A DNA stretch of 64,000 bases, from the NCBI GenBank assembly GCA_018402085.1, contig JAGYJM010000002.1:496001-560000 (forward strand), written 5' to 3'. Made by a program: the position numbers and the translations under genes. This DNA comes from Flavobacteriales bacterium. Lineage in GTDB: Bacteria; Bacteroidota; Bacteroidia; Flavobacteriales_D; Sanyastnellaceae. Shown in pieces: positions 16,922-27,627 of this stretch. The notes beneath the pieces were generated by a model. The model saw only the letters and a program-made list of their open reading frames with translations, did no database searches and was not told where the DNA came from. The first letter of the stretch is position 1, and each line of letters opens with the position of its first letter.

Positions 16922-18334
16922 CTAGAATAAGAGTTCATCAGGACTAAAAGTCAACATGTACAACTTCCACTTCAGAATGCGCAGTTTGCGACGCACATCG
17001 ATGAGTTTCAGCTCTGCATCAAGGTAACTGCTTTCGCGGCGGTTGACCAGAAAGAGCGTGCTCTCGCCGAAAAGAAGTCTGCGATTTTCAAGATATAGCA
17101 GGCGTGAACTGTTATCGGCAGCCTGCTGGGCAATGTCAAGCATCTCGGTGGTCACCGCGAGCTGTTGCTCAAATTGATCGAACTTCTGAAGCAGCTCGCG
17201 CTCCTTTAAGCTTATCTTCAGTCCTACTTGCGCCTGTTTAATTTTCGCTTTATCAATCTTGGCCCGTTCTTTCCGACTGAGTATCGGAATTTTCGCAGAG
17301 ATTCCTAGCACTGCAGAATTGGTTGAAATATTAACGGTTTGAGGTATGGTAATCGCTTTTGCGCTGAGGTCTATGTCAGGCTTGATTTGTTCTCGAGCCA
17401 ATCGCAGATCCAGCTCAGCAACATCAAGGTCGAGGTCGAGGGCCTCAAGCGCCGGGTGAAGTAGCGGACTTCTGTTTTCATTGTTCAGCTGCATCAACCT
17501 GCTGTCTGGCACAGATTGCCAGGTTGAATCAGGTATAACCGTTCCTGAACGAAAAGAAGGAAAGAGCTGGTCTTCCCAAACCATTGTTCCTACGAGCTGG
17601 TACCACTCTTGATAGTTGTTTACCGCATTCAAGCGCTGCGTCTCCCGCTTCACATATGTGTTATACGCTTCAAGTGTATCCATGGCGGTTGCAAGGCCTT
17701 CTTCGTAGCGTCGCACCGTTTGTTCATAGCGCACATACGAAAGATCGCTGATTCGATCCAGCAGAATCACGGTTTCGTTACTGGCCGTCCAGTTCCAGTA
17801 AACCTCTGATGCGAAAACGATAAAGTCGCGTTGAAAGGCCTCAAGATCGCGGAGTGAGCGTTGACTCAATAATCGGGTTTGTTGCAGCCTGGTCTGATCA
17901 GGAGTTCGGAAGAGGCCATCACCAATCGGAACTCGCAACTCCGCAAATGCGAGCCCGTCAGCAGGGGTGTTGAGTTCCGGATTGATGAAGTCACCGCGGT
18001 TACGTTCGCCACCAATCTTAAGGTTCACTCCTGGCGGAAGTTGCCACTCAACCGAAGTTTGCTGATAATCGTAGTAGGGCTTGCCTTCGAATTCTTTCGA
18101 AGCATAATCGCTCTTCCATATAGGATCAAAAGCTGCACGCGCAATCTGAACCTCGGCCTCTGCACCTGCTACATTGAGCTGTTGTGTGCGCATCGCCGGG
18201 TGGTAAAGCAGCACCTGACGAAGGAAAGCACCTTCGCTCAACAGCAAAGAGTCAGGATTCTGAGCGTGAAGCAAAGACGCACACAGCAAGAATGCCAACA
18301 TTAGCACCGGGAAGTGAATCCTACTTTTTCTCAC
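16922..18334 (-). CDS. TolC-family outer-membrane efflux protein
   Basis: About 470 aa with a GTG start at 18334 (signal peptide ending LLHAQ). The mature part has the two OEP repeats of long coiled helices (AEAEVQIARAAFDPIW; KIKQAQVGLKISLKEREL) that form the periplasmic tunnel, plus beta strands for the outer-membrane barrel. An alternative ATG at 18301 gives a shorter signal sequence. The start overlaps the end of the upstream HlyD gene by 14 nt, so it is the last gene of a three-gene transporter unit. Confidence 0.88.
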   Translation of the reverse strand: MRKSRIHFPVLMLAFLLCASLLHAQNPDSLLLSEGAFLRQVLLYHPAMRTQQLNVAGAEAEVQIARAAFDPIWKSDYASKEFEGKPYYDYQQTSVEWQLPPGVNLKIGGERNRGDFINPELNTPADGLAFAELRVPIGDGLFRTPDQTRLQQTRLLSQRSLRDLEAFQRDFIVFASEVYWNWTASNETVILLDRISDLSYVRYEQTVRRYEEGLATAMDTLEAYNTYVKRETQRLNAVNNYQEWYQLVGTMVWEDQLFPSFRSGTVIPDSTWQSVPDSRLMQLNNENRSPLLHPALEALDLDLDVAELDLRLAREQIKPDIDLSAKAITIPQTVNISTNSAVLGISAKIPILSRKERAKIDKAKIKQAQVGLKISLKERELLQKFDQFEQQLAVTTEMLDIAQQAADNSSRLLYLENRRLLFGESTLFLVNRRESSYLDAELKLIDVRRKLRILKWKLYMLTFSPDELLF

Positions 18335-19685
18335 CCTTATCGCCTTTTGCTTGCTGAGGTGTGTAGAATTCCGGCGGGAATCCATTCAATTGTCGCCACA
18401 GCTCGTAACCGAGCGGTACATTCTGAAGCATAATCATTCCGAAGGCACCTGAACCGATGCTCAGCGGACGTGGCCAGTGGCCGTCACCTTCTGTAGAGTC
18501 TGGCACTACGATCACTCGGTACTTACCTCTATCATTGATGACCTGATCAACACTTACTACCTGGCCTGCAAAGGTGCCCACAGATGCACTGGGCCAACCA
18601 CTAAAGACGAGAGCGGGCCAGCCGTCAAACTGAAGGCGCACATGCGCACCCCTGTGCATGAGTGGCACATCCATAGCTTCTACATAGAGCTCACAGGCCT
18701 CCACAAAGTCAAGTGGTTGAATGGTGGCGATGGCAGTGCCTGATTTGACAATCTCCCCAACTCCACTCGAAAGCGTCTGAATCACACGGCCACCTTGCGG
18801 AGCCAACACTGTTTGACCGGTTTGCCGGCGTTCATAGTTCGCGAGGGTATTTTCGAGTTTTGTTTTTTCGGCAATGGCATCCTGGATGTTCGCTGCGGTG
18901 GTCGCCTGATCACTGCTGTTCTTGGCGATTTTATCAGCAAACTCGGCAGCTTTACGGTTTACCTCAATCACGGCCATTTCGAATGATTGACCGCTCGATG
19001 CAAGGTCGTTGTTGGCTTTCACTAGTTTGGCATCTGCTTCCTGACGCTTGAGGCTGCGGCTCTCAAAGTCGGTCGTAGTTAATAGACCGTCACCATAGTA
19101 AAGTTCTTCTGCGCGCTCTAAACGCTGTTGTGCGATTTTCACATCAAGCTCAGCCTGGGCAACGCCAGCGCTGTCAGCTGATACTTTTTGGCGTGACTGG
19201 CGAATTTTCAGACGGGCCTGGGCGAGCTCAAAATCACGACTTTGTATGAGCGCCTCCTCCTGTTGTTGAAGGGCGATAAGTTTATCGCGGTAGGCCTGAA
19301 TTGACAAACTCTTCGCCTCTATCAGCGTCTTGGTTCGCGATACAAGCTGTGGATCCAGATACTCCGGCTTGACCTCTTCTAGCTGAAGAAGGGTGTCGCC
19401 GACCTCGATCACCTGGCCTTCATAAACATGCCATTTGGCTATGCGGCCATCGATCATGATGTTCACCTGTTGAGGCTTTTTGTCAGGAAAACGGCTGATA
19501 ACCATACCGTCGGCAGACACGTTCTGCGTCCAGGGTAGCAGAAGAATGCCGATCAAAACGATGATTCCGATAAAAAAGTTGCGAATGAGCTTACGTCCGC
19601 GTTGCTCCGGACGTAGTCGAATCATCGAGTTGGAAGCGTTTGAACGCTCTTCAAAGTTTTTAGGAAACGGACTAATGTTAAGCAT
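18321..19685 (-). CDS. HlyD-family membrane-fusion protein
   Basis: 454 aa. A TM helix at about 35-55 is followed by a lipoyl half (PQQVNIMIDGRIAKWHVYEG), a very long coiled-coil hairpin (about 100-290) and the second lipoyl half (TVLAPQGGRVIQTLSSGVG), then a beta-barrel domain. This is the adaptor of a type I-like system between the ABC protein upstream and TolC downstream. The ATG at 19685 overlaps the ABC gene by 8 nt, so translation is probably coupled. Confidence 0.9.
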   Translation of the reverse strand: MLNISPFPKNFEERSNASNSMIRLRPEQRGRKLIRNFFIGIIVLIGILLLPWTQNVSADGMVISRFPDKKPQQVNIMIDGRIAKWHVYEGQVIEVGDTLLQLEEVKPEYLDPQLVSRTKTLIEAKSLSIQAYRDKLIALQQQEEALIQSRDFELAQARLKIRQSRQKVSADSAGVAQAELDVKIAQQRLERAEELYYGDGLLTTTDFESRSLKRQEADAKLVKANNDLASSGQSFEMAVIEVNRKAAEFADKIAKNSSDQATTAANIQDAIAEKTKLENTLANYERRQTGQTVLAPQGGRVIQTLSSGVGEIVKSGTAIATIQPLDFVEACELYVEAMDVPLMHRGAHVRLQFDGWPALVFSGWPSASVGTFAGQVVSVDQVINDRGKYRVIVVPDSTEGDGHWPRPLSIGSGAFGMIMLQNVPLGYELWRQLNGFPPEFYTPQQAKGDKGEKK

Positions 19686-21387
19686 CGCCGTCAAGTTTAG
19701 GGTCACCTAATTCACTCGCTTCACAGGCTTTCAGGTGTTCTGCGTCATAGCGGTAGTAGCGATCAAAGAAGCGGGTTTCTGGGCGGCTTTCACTAAAGAA
19801 TATCACCGACCATGAATGGAATGGATCCAGTAAGTATTCGAGCATCTGCTTGTACCGTATAGGATCAGATGGAAGTTGCTCGGCATCGATCAATAGAAGA
19901 TCGGGTTCGTCAACAACATTACGGGCGAGTAAAATACCTTTCACAATTACGGGTGACACAAGGTTACTAAAGGGCTGAACCTTTGTGTTTTCTGCTTCAG
20001 GCAACAACCTGATTTCTTTAAGTAGACCAATGTTCTCGAGCACTTGCTCAATTTCATCGTTCGTGATTTCTTTACGCCCCAGACGAACGTTATCAAGCAA
20101 GGTGCCACTGAAAAGCTCATCACGTCCCCATAATTCTCCCAGCTTGGTGCGGTAGTGGGAGCGGTTCAGTGATTTTACCGAACGCCCGCGAAAGGTAACA
20201 TGACCCCGGTAGTCATCTTTTCGTCCGGTTACCAATTGCACCATGGTTCGCACAAAGAAGGGATGAGCGTACTGAATGAATACACGCTCCCCCTCATTGA
20301 CCTCGAAATGCCCAACGGAAATAGGAGCCTGGTAGGTGTCTGCTTCTGTACGAAGCCCATCCATCTCAAACAACGTGGCGTCTTTATTGTAGTTCTCAAG
20401 CTCTCCATCTTCTTCAAGATTGAGGTCAGTCACTGACCCGATCTTTTCAAGTGCCGTGAGTACGTCATAAACAGTCTCCAGGTTGAGAATGATCTTTTCC
20501 ACTGAGCTGGTAATCAATAGAATGACGATCTCTGCAGCGACGAACTGTCCGATGCCAATCTGATTCTCAATCACCAGGATACTACCCAGTACCAATAGAC
20601 CGGCGGCGATGAGTAGTTTGAAAATCAGAAGGGCGATGTAGTGACCCACCAGCACCTTGAAGTGCTCTCTTCGGGCACTCACATAGTTTTCTGTGAGTGC
20701 ATCTGTAGTCTCTACCGCCATGTCAGATTTAGGAGTCATCCTGAATGACTCGAGGTTGACGGCGACTTCTTCCAGCCAGCGAACTACCGAATACTTCCAG
20801 GTAGACTCACGAATACTGGTCTCCAGGCCGCGCCCCATCGCCATCCGGATAAGCAATATTACAAGCGCAATGATGAGTATATCGAAAAGGATAAAGAATG
20901 GGTGGTACAAGGCCAGTAGAATCAAACCGAAAATGACCTGAAGCACTGCGGTAGAAAAATCGATGATCAGTTTGCTCACTCCTTTCTGTACCGAGAGCAC
21001 ATCAAAGAAACGGTTCATTAACTCTGCAGGGTTGCGCTTGTCTAGCTCTGCAAACATCAACTTGGGAAGTCTCATCGCAAATTCAAGCGATGCCTTGGCG
21101 AAAATCCGCTGCTGAAAATACTCCACTAGCCACTGTTGGCGAATCTGAAGCCAACCGCTCAGAAAGATGCCCATCAATACGAATGAGACCAACACGATCC
21201 AGGATGTGCTGATGCGACCAACCTGAATGAAGTTGATGATTGCCTGAATACCCAATGGAAGCGACAAACCAATCAATCCACCAAATGCCGCAATGAGCAA
21301 CACGCGACCCAGAAGTTGGCGCTCAGCTGTAAGCAGTCTGACCAATCGTTGCCAGGGAGTATATAGTCGTGTTCCGGTTTGGCCCAT
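19678..21387 (-). CDS. ABC transporter protein with a degenerate ATPase domain
   Basis: 569 aa. The N-terminal 300 residues are a type I exporter membrane domain with about six TM helices. The C-terminal part follows the NBD pattern but has lost its motifs. The Walker A place reads NEGERVFIQYAHPFFVRTM with no GxxGxGKS; the signature place reads PFSNLVSPVIVKGILLARN instead of LSGGQ; Walker B is LLLIDAEQ with the catalytic Glu replaced; the H-loop is FFSESRP with no His. The fold-level match (LFSGTLLDNVRLG) is still clear. ATP hydrolysis by this chain is unlikely. It is first in the unit with HlyD and TolC genes. Confidence 0.88.
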   Translation of the reverse strand: MGQTGTRLYTPWQRLVRLLTAERQLLGRVLLIAAFGGLIGLSLPLGIQAIINFIQVGRISTSWIVLVSFVLMGIFLSGWLQIRQQWLVEYFQQRIFAKASLEFAMRLPKLMFAELDKRNPAELMNRFFDVLSVQKGVSKLIIDFSTAVLQVIFGLILLALYHPFFILFDILIIALVILLIRMAMGRGLETSIRESTWKYSVVRWLEEVAVNLESFRMTPKSDMAVETTDALTENYVSARREHFKVLVGHYIALLIFKLLIAAGLLVLGSILVIENQIGIGQFVAAEIVILLITSSVEKIILNLETVYDVLTALEKIGSVTDLNLEEDGELENYNKDATLFEMDGLRTEADTYQAPISVGHFEVNEGERVFIQYAHPFFVRTMVQLVTGRKDDYRGHVTFRGRSVKSLNRSHYRTKLGELWGRDELFSGTLLDNVRLGRKEITNDEIEQVLENIGLLKEIRLLPEAENTKVQPFSNLVSPVIVKGILLARNVVDEPDLLLIDAEQLPSDPIRYKQMLEYLLDPFHSWSVIFFSESRPETRFFDRYYRYDAEHLKACEASELGDPKLDGDA

Positions 21388-21412
21388 GTGTTCAGGTCTG
21401 TTAATTGGCTCG

Positions 21413-21420
21413 CAAAGATA
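21413..21420 (-). promoter_or_regulatory. -7 box TATCTTTG of the ABC/HlyD/TolC unit
   Basis: Exact TAnnTTTG match 25 nt upstream of the ABC start at 21387. It probably drives the three overlapping genes. Confidence 0.6.
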
Positions 21421-21472
21421 ATAGCATTACTATCAAATCATCGTTTTCTTAACGCATTTTAGCATGAAAAGA

Positions 21473-22273
21473 TTAAGTAACCTTAGCCTTTGGTAGCATT
21501 CTGCGCAAAAGCGCAGGAAAGAATCGGTGCACATATACCCCCAAAATCTCCTTGCCTCCAATGTAAACTTCAGCTTTCTTCCTTTCGATAGCCCGAAGCA
21601 TTTTTTTTGCACACTCCTCAGGTGAGATCCCCTTATTGGTGGCATCATCCATGCTGTTCTGTGCGCTGCCATCGCCTGTCAGAGCGTTCTGTGAAATATT
21701 CGTCCTGACGAATCCCGGACAAACCATGGTCACTTTGATACCGTCTTCAACATGCTCAGCCCGCAAGGAGTCAAAGAATCCATGCAAGGCATGCTTTGCT
21801 GCGCAATACCCTGATCGCATCGGAGAAGAAAACTTACCCATAAGGCTGGTAACCACCACAAAATGACCACCATTCTCTTCAATGAAGTGCGGTAGCAGAC
21901 CTTTCGTCAGTGCCACTGTACCGAAAAAGTCAATTTCCATAACCCTCCGGTCAACACTCAGGGCGGTCTCTGAAGCTAGAGAGCGCTGGGAGATGCCCCC
22001 ACAATGCACCATTACGTCGATACGTCCGCCGGCCATCCCGATGGCCATGGGTACTGTTTCGGGCAATTCATCAGCACGCCCAAGGTCAAGTGGCAATATG
22101 ATAACCCGCTCAGGAAAAGCGCAAACTTCCCGAACTGCTTTGAGCGACTCTTCTTTTCGCGAAGAAAGCACAAGCTGGTGCCCCTGTCTCGAGGCTTCAA
22201 TTGCAAAAGCCCTCCCAATACCGGAAGATGCCCCTGTGATCCAATAAGTTTTTCGTTCCGGGGTGTTTTCCAT
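21473..22273 (-). CDS. Short-chain dehydrogenase/reductase
   Basis: 266 aa classical SDR. The cofactor motif TGASSGIGRAFA is at residues 14-25, the NAG-like segment reads VHCGGIS, and the catalytic Tyr-Lys pair is YCAAKHA with an upstream Ser (VVVTSLMG). R39 after the second strand (SSRKEE) fits NADP(H) use. The C-terminal extension is hydrophobic and basic (VHRFFPALLRRMLPKAKV), as in DltE/DHRS7-like membrane-associated members. It starts 2 nt after the HMA-MauE gene. A GGAAA-type variant of the hairpin (21501-21520) lies antisense in its last codons. Confidence 0.9.
   Translation of the reverse strand: MENTPERKTYWITGASSGIGRAFAIEASRQGHQLVLSSRKEESLKAVREVCAFPERVIILPLDLGRADELPETVPMAIGMAGGRIDVMVHCGGISQRSLASETALSVDRRVMEIDFFGTVALTKGLLPHFIEENGGHFVVVTSLMGKFSSPMRSGYCAAKHALHGFFDSLRAEHVEDGIKVTMVCPGFVRTNISQNALTGDGSAQNSMDDATNKGISPEECAKKMLRAIERKKAEVYIGGKEILGVYVHRFFPALLRRMLPKAKVT
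21501..21520 (+). repeat. Variant hairpin (CTGCGC-AAAA-GCGCAG-GAAA)
   Basis: Same arms and loop as the copy at 5504 but followed by GAAA in place of GATG; antisense in the SDR gene. Confidence 0.5.
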
Positions 22274-22275
22274 GT

Positions 22276-23010
22276 TCAGTTCATTACGAGCATCGCCGCT
22301 GCCATTGCTACCATACCGGTATCTTCAATGATAGTTACAGTGCTCATTGGAAGGTTAAACACAGTTCCGAGACATGCGCACCGAATTTCACGCTTATGGA
22401 GCACACTTCTGATCACGCCAATACTGCTGAAGCCCATCACAATGATGGTGGCGGCATTTACATAGGTCGGGTACATGCCTGAGGTATAGGCCAAACCGAG
22501 TACCAGTTCAATAAACGGATACATAAAGGCGTAAGGCAGCCACACGGAAGCAAGCAGATCGTACCCAGAATAGGCACTGGCAAATCCCCGAAGATCGAGC
22601 AATTTGAAAAAGGAAAAAGACAGAAAAAATCCGGCCATGAAGGTGCGCATACCGAGATAAAATCCGTTTTCTTCGCCAATGGCAACGGTCACTGATACCA
22701 GCAACAAAAGTCCCACCAGGATCAACAAGGGCTTGTATTGCTCCCAGAAGCTTTTCGCATCGTCTTGAACCGCATCGAGTGAAGCGGATGCGGCTTCGTG
22801 TTTGTTTGTGATCAACTTGTAGCTTCCGGCTGCAGCTACTGCTTTCTCCAGCAAACCCTCATCAACCACGCGGTTCATTTCTATGGTGGCCTCTGGTGGG
22901 GTCAGTGAGACCTCGGCAGCGCTTACTCCGTCAACTTGTTCTAAGGCTTTTTTGACAGATTTAACGCAACCGCCACAAGTCATTCCTTTAATGGTGTATG
23001 TATGTTTCAT
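22276..23010 (-). CDS. HMA domain fused to a MauE/DoxX-like membrane protein
   Basis: 244 aa. Residues 1-65 are a heavy-metal-associated domain with the metal-binding motif GMTCGGC. After a short linker come four TM helices of the MauE/DoxX type (about 90-240), with a CAC motif near the end (REIRCACLGTVFNLP) that could be redox active or metal binding. Copper or another soft metal is the likely ligand, by analogy with HMA domains. A role in metal handling or in periplasmic redox work is inferred. It is co-transcribed with the SDR gene. Confidence 0.82.
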   Translation of the reverse strand: MKHTYTIKGMTCGGCVKSVKKALEQVDGVSAAEVSLTPPEATIEMNRVVDEGLLEKAVAAAGSYKLITNKHEAASASLDAVQDDAKSFWEQYKPLLILVGLLLLVSVTVAIGEENGFYLGMRTFMAGFFLSFSFFKLLDLRGFASAYSGYDLLASVWLPYAFMYPFIELVLGLAYTSGMYPTYVNAATIIVMGFSSIGVIRSVLHKREIRCACLGTVFNLPMSTVTIIEDTGMVAMAAAMLVMN

Positions 23011-23046
23011 TACGTTTATGTTTTAAATGGAGCAGATCAGGGTATC

Positions 23047-23076
23047 CGCCGCTTCCTGACTTGTCGGGAAGCGGCG
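23047..23076 (-). repeat. Compound hairpin with 10-bp stem followed by GATA
   Basis: On the minus strand: CGCCGCTTCC, 10-nt loop, GGAAGCGGCG, GATA. Layout matches the GATG family with longer arms and recalls the nested element at 16838. It sits just past the gyrB terminator, ahead of the HMA gene. Confidence 0.65.
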
Positions 23077-23077
23077 C

Positions 23078-23105
23078 AAAGAAAAAGGCAAGCCTCGGCC
23101 TGCCT
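23078..23105 (-). terminator. Terminator of gyrB
   Basis: On the minus strand a 9-bp stem (AGGCAGGCC/GGCTTGCCT, one mismatch) is followed by TTTTTC, 31 nt after the gyrB stop. Confidence 0.75.
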
Positions 23106-23135
23106 CTTTCATTATGTGAAATACGCTCAAAACGC

Positions 23136-25091
<1,956 letters not shown>

Positions 25092-25153
25092 TTATCTCCA
25101 AATCGCGCTACGCCTTGTGTGGCAAATGATTCAGAGCAATTGTGATCAATTCT

Positions 25154-25161
25154 CAAAGATA
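25154..25161 (-). promoter_or_regulatory. -7 box TATCTTTG upstream of gyrB
   Basis: Exact TAnnTTTG match 71 nt upstream of the gyrB ATG. Confidence 0.5.
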
Positions 25162-25196
25162 CGGATTTTCACGCGCTCTTTGGGCCTGAAAGCACT

Positions 25197-25358
25197 ATGA
25201 ATACTGAACTTTTTCCACAATTGACCCCGGGTTTATCAACGGGTCGGGAGATTGTAGGCTTCAGCATGGTCAGCGCAGGCAAAATGCAACACCTGCAAAG
25301 GAGGTATGCAATAAGTTCAGTACCTTTTCCTGAAGTTATCTCAACTGAAATAATTTGA
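25197..25358 (+). CDS. Possible 53-aa leader ORF overlapping the kinase start
   Basis: An ATG-initiated frame of 53 codons (begins MNTELFPQLTPGLSTG) ends in a TGA that overlaps the TTG start of the kinase gene as TTGA. It lacks a signal peptide or recognisable domain. The overlap would allow translational coupling, which could explain how a TTG start works without a ribosome binding site. It may equally be a chance frame; only the overlap supports it. Confidence 0.35.
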   Translation: MNTELFPQLTPGLSTGREIVGFSMVSAGKMQHLQRRYAISSVPFPEVISTEII

Positions 25359-27319
25359 AGCAATATCAATCTGATCTCGACTGGCTCGGAGATTACGCCA
25401 ATGGTATCAGCAAGGTGCAGTCTATAGAAGAAATTCTATGGGTCACCGCTGAAACCGTGGTTGACCGTCTGGCACTCGAAGATTGTGTTATCTATATCGT
25501 TGATGAGGTGCGGAATTTGCTTGTGCAACGCTCAGCAGCAGGGCCAAAAGCGCGCATTGATCGCACCATCGTTAACCCGATTGAGATCCCTTTCGGAAGC
25601 GGTATCGTAGGCGCTGCTTTCAGAGAAAACCGCTCTATCCTGGTTGAGAATACCTCCGCCGATGAACGCTACGTGCAAGATGATGAACAACGTTTAAGCG
25701 AGCTGTCAGTTCCGGTGCGAATTCACGGAAGCACCCACGGTGTCATAGACTCAGAATACACTGAAATAGGTTTCTTTACGGCATACCACCAGTCTGCCTT
25801 TGAATTGGTTGCATCCATACTCGGTATGCGAATCGGACAATTGAAAAGCGAACATGAACGCAATGAACATGCGATCTTCCATCGCCTGAATCCTAACCCC
25901 GTATTCCGGCTCGGAAAAAATGGTGAACTACTCAACGCAAATGACGCATCGTATCCGCTGCTCCGCGATCTTATGGTAAGTGACGCGCCTGAAAAGCATG
26001 CGCAACTTCACCTCCATATTGAAGCCGCCATCGCTGATAACCGCTACCGTGAATTCAATATAGAGGCGAAAAGGCGAACGTTTAAGGTGCAGATCGTACC
26101 GGTGAGTGACTTCAATTATGTTAACCTCTATGCCACCGATGTCAGTGATCTCAGTGAGGCAAGACGCATTGCACAGGAAGCGAATGATGCCAAGGCTGAA
26201 TTTCTCAGCGTGATCAGCCATGAATTGCGCACCCCCTTGAATGCTGTACAAGGTATCATCGGACTGTTGAATCGCACTCCGCTGAGTGCAGAACAAAAAG
26301 CATATATCGATACGCTCTCGCAATCATCCCGTAACCTTACGATGCTCGTGAATGACATTCTCGATTTCGAACGACTGGAGGCAGGAAAGTTATCACTGGT
26401 TGAAACCACTTTTGATCCGGTAGCTTCGCTGCGTACAAATCTTTCATCTTTCCGCGCAGAAGCGCGGGATAAAGGAGTTGGATTTGGCATTGAACTCCAC
26501 TTTCCTGATGGAGCTCATATCGTTTCAGATGAGTTGCGCTTCTTGCAGGTCGTGAATAACCTCGTGGGGAATGCAGTCAAGTACACCGATGAAGGACAGG
26601 TTTCTGTTTTTGCGAAAATTGAATCCAGTGGCGCAGGTGAGCCAGTGCTGCTTTTTGCTGTGAAAGATACCGGAAGAGGCATCAAATCATCAGATAGAGA
26701 TCGGATCTTTGAACCATTCACACAACTGAATGCGAACGCTTACAGACCCAAAGCCGGCACTGGGCTCGGACTTGCGATTACTTCAAAGCTGACCAACCTG
26801 CTCAAAGGCGAACTCTCCCTTGAGAGTGCCGAAGGGCAGGGGAGTACCTTCTCTGTGCGAATTCCTGTCACGCTCGCTGAACCAAACGCGAAGACCAGCA
26901 ACAGAGCTCATGATGCCATTCCGGAAAAAATTGATCTCGAGAAATTGAAAGTGCTGGTGGTTGATGATAATGAAGTCAATGTCAAAGTCATCGAGGCTTA
27001 CCTCCAAATATGGAATGCTGAGGTCCATTCGGCACGTAACGGACAAGAGGCGATTGTGCATCTTCAGCATGCACGGGCAGATATCGTGATTATGGATATT
27101 CAGATGCCTGTCATGGACGGTTTTGAGACCACCCGAATACTTCGGCAGACTGATATAGGTAAGACGTTGCCGATACTTGGGCTCACAGCCGATGTCACTC
27201 CGGGTACCGAAGCCATGGCCTATGAGGTTGGCATGGATATCTTGCTAACCAAGCCGTTTGACCCACAAAAACTGTCGCGCCTTTTGCGTTCATATCAACT
27301 GGGAACAAGAGCTCGCTAA
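25355..27319 (+). CDS. Soluble hybrid histidine kinase (GAF-PAS-HisKA-HATPase-REC)
   Basis: 654 aa, no TM segment. A GAF domain spans about 20-165 (NPIEIPFGSGIVGAAFREN; ADERYVQDD), a degenerate PAS about 170-275, HisKA with phospho-accepting His288 (SVISHELRTPLNA), HATPase_c (NNLVGNAVKY, DTGRGI, GTGLGLAI) and a C-terminal receiver from about 530 (VLVVDDNEVN) with its Asp in VIMDIQMPVMDG. It would phosphorelay to an unlinked partner. The start is TTG at 25355; no ATG is available before residue 150. A GATA-type hairpin (26452-26471) encodes RAEARD between HisKA and HATPase. Confidence 0.88.
   Translation: MKQYQSDLDWLGDYANGISKVQSIEEILWVTAETVVDRLALEDCVIYIVDEVRNLLVQRSAAGPKARIDRTIVNPIEIPFGSGIVGAAFRENRSILVENTSADERYVQDDEQRLSELSVPVRIHGSTHGVIDSEYTEIGFFTAYHQSAFELVASILGMRIGQLKSEHERNEHAIFHRLNPNPVFRLGKNGELLNANDASYPLLRDLMVSDAPEKHAQLHLHIEAAIADNRYREFNIEAKRRTFKVQIVPVSDFNYVNLYATDVSDLSEARRIAQEANDAKAEFLSVISHELRTPLNAVQGIIGLLNRTPLSAEQKAYIDTLSQSSRNLTMLVNDILDFERLEAGKLSLVETTFDPVASLRTNLSSFRAEARDKGVGFGIELHFPDGAHIVSDELRFLQVVNNLVGNAVKYTDEGQVSVFAKIESSGAGEPVLLFAVKDTGRGIKSSDRDRIFEPFTQLNANAYRPKAGTGLGLAITSKLTNLLKGELSLESAEGQGSTFSVRIPVTLAEPNAKTSNRAHDAIPEKIDLEKLKVLVVDDNEVNVKVIEAYLQIWNAEVHSARNGQEAIVHLQHARADIVIMDIQMPVMDGFETTRILRQTDIGKTLPILGLTADVTPGTEAMAYEVGMDILLTKPFDPQKLSRLLRSYQLGTRAR
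26452..26471 (+). repeat. Variant hairpin (CCGCGC-AGAA-GCGCGG-GATA)
   Basis: Perfect arms with the last base changed from GATG to GATA. Sense orientation in the kinase gene, same codon phase as the other sense copies, encoding RAEARD. Confidence 0.6.
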
Positions 27320-27627
27320 CAAACGCCGGATAGACGTACTCGTTGAAAGTTACTTTCCTGAGAACATCGGGATCGATCGTGTTTTGATCATAACCCGCTG
27401 GTTTTTGATGGCTTCACGATCTTTTGATGTAAACGCTTGAGACAAAGTGCGGTTGGTTGTCTGAATTCACAAGGAAATAAGTCATGCCTTAGCTACCACG
27501 TCCCTTGCCGCGATATCGGATCTTCAGATCAAGCTAGCGCGCTGCTAATTAAGGGTTAAAACGTTTCTGTGAAGGGGCTCAATAACAGTTGATCAAGTTT
27601 CTGGTTTTGTCCTTTTGTAGCGTTCAT
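27320..27627. other. Convergent intergenic region
   Basis: About 308 bp between two convergent genes. No reading frame of interest, no clear terminator stem with a T-run and no repeat was found. Confidence 0.5.
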
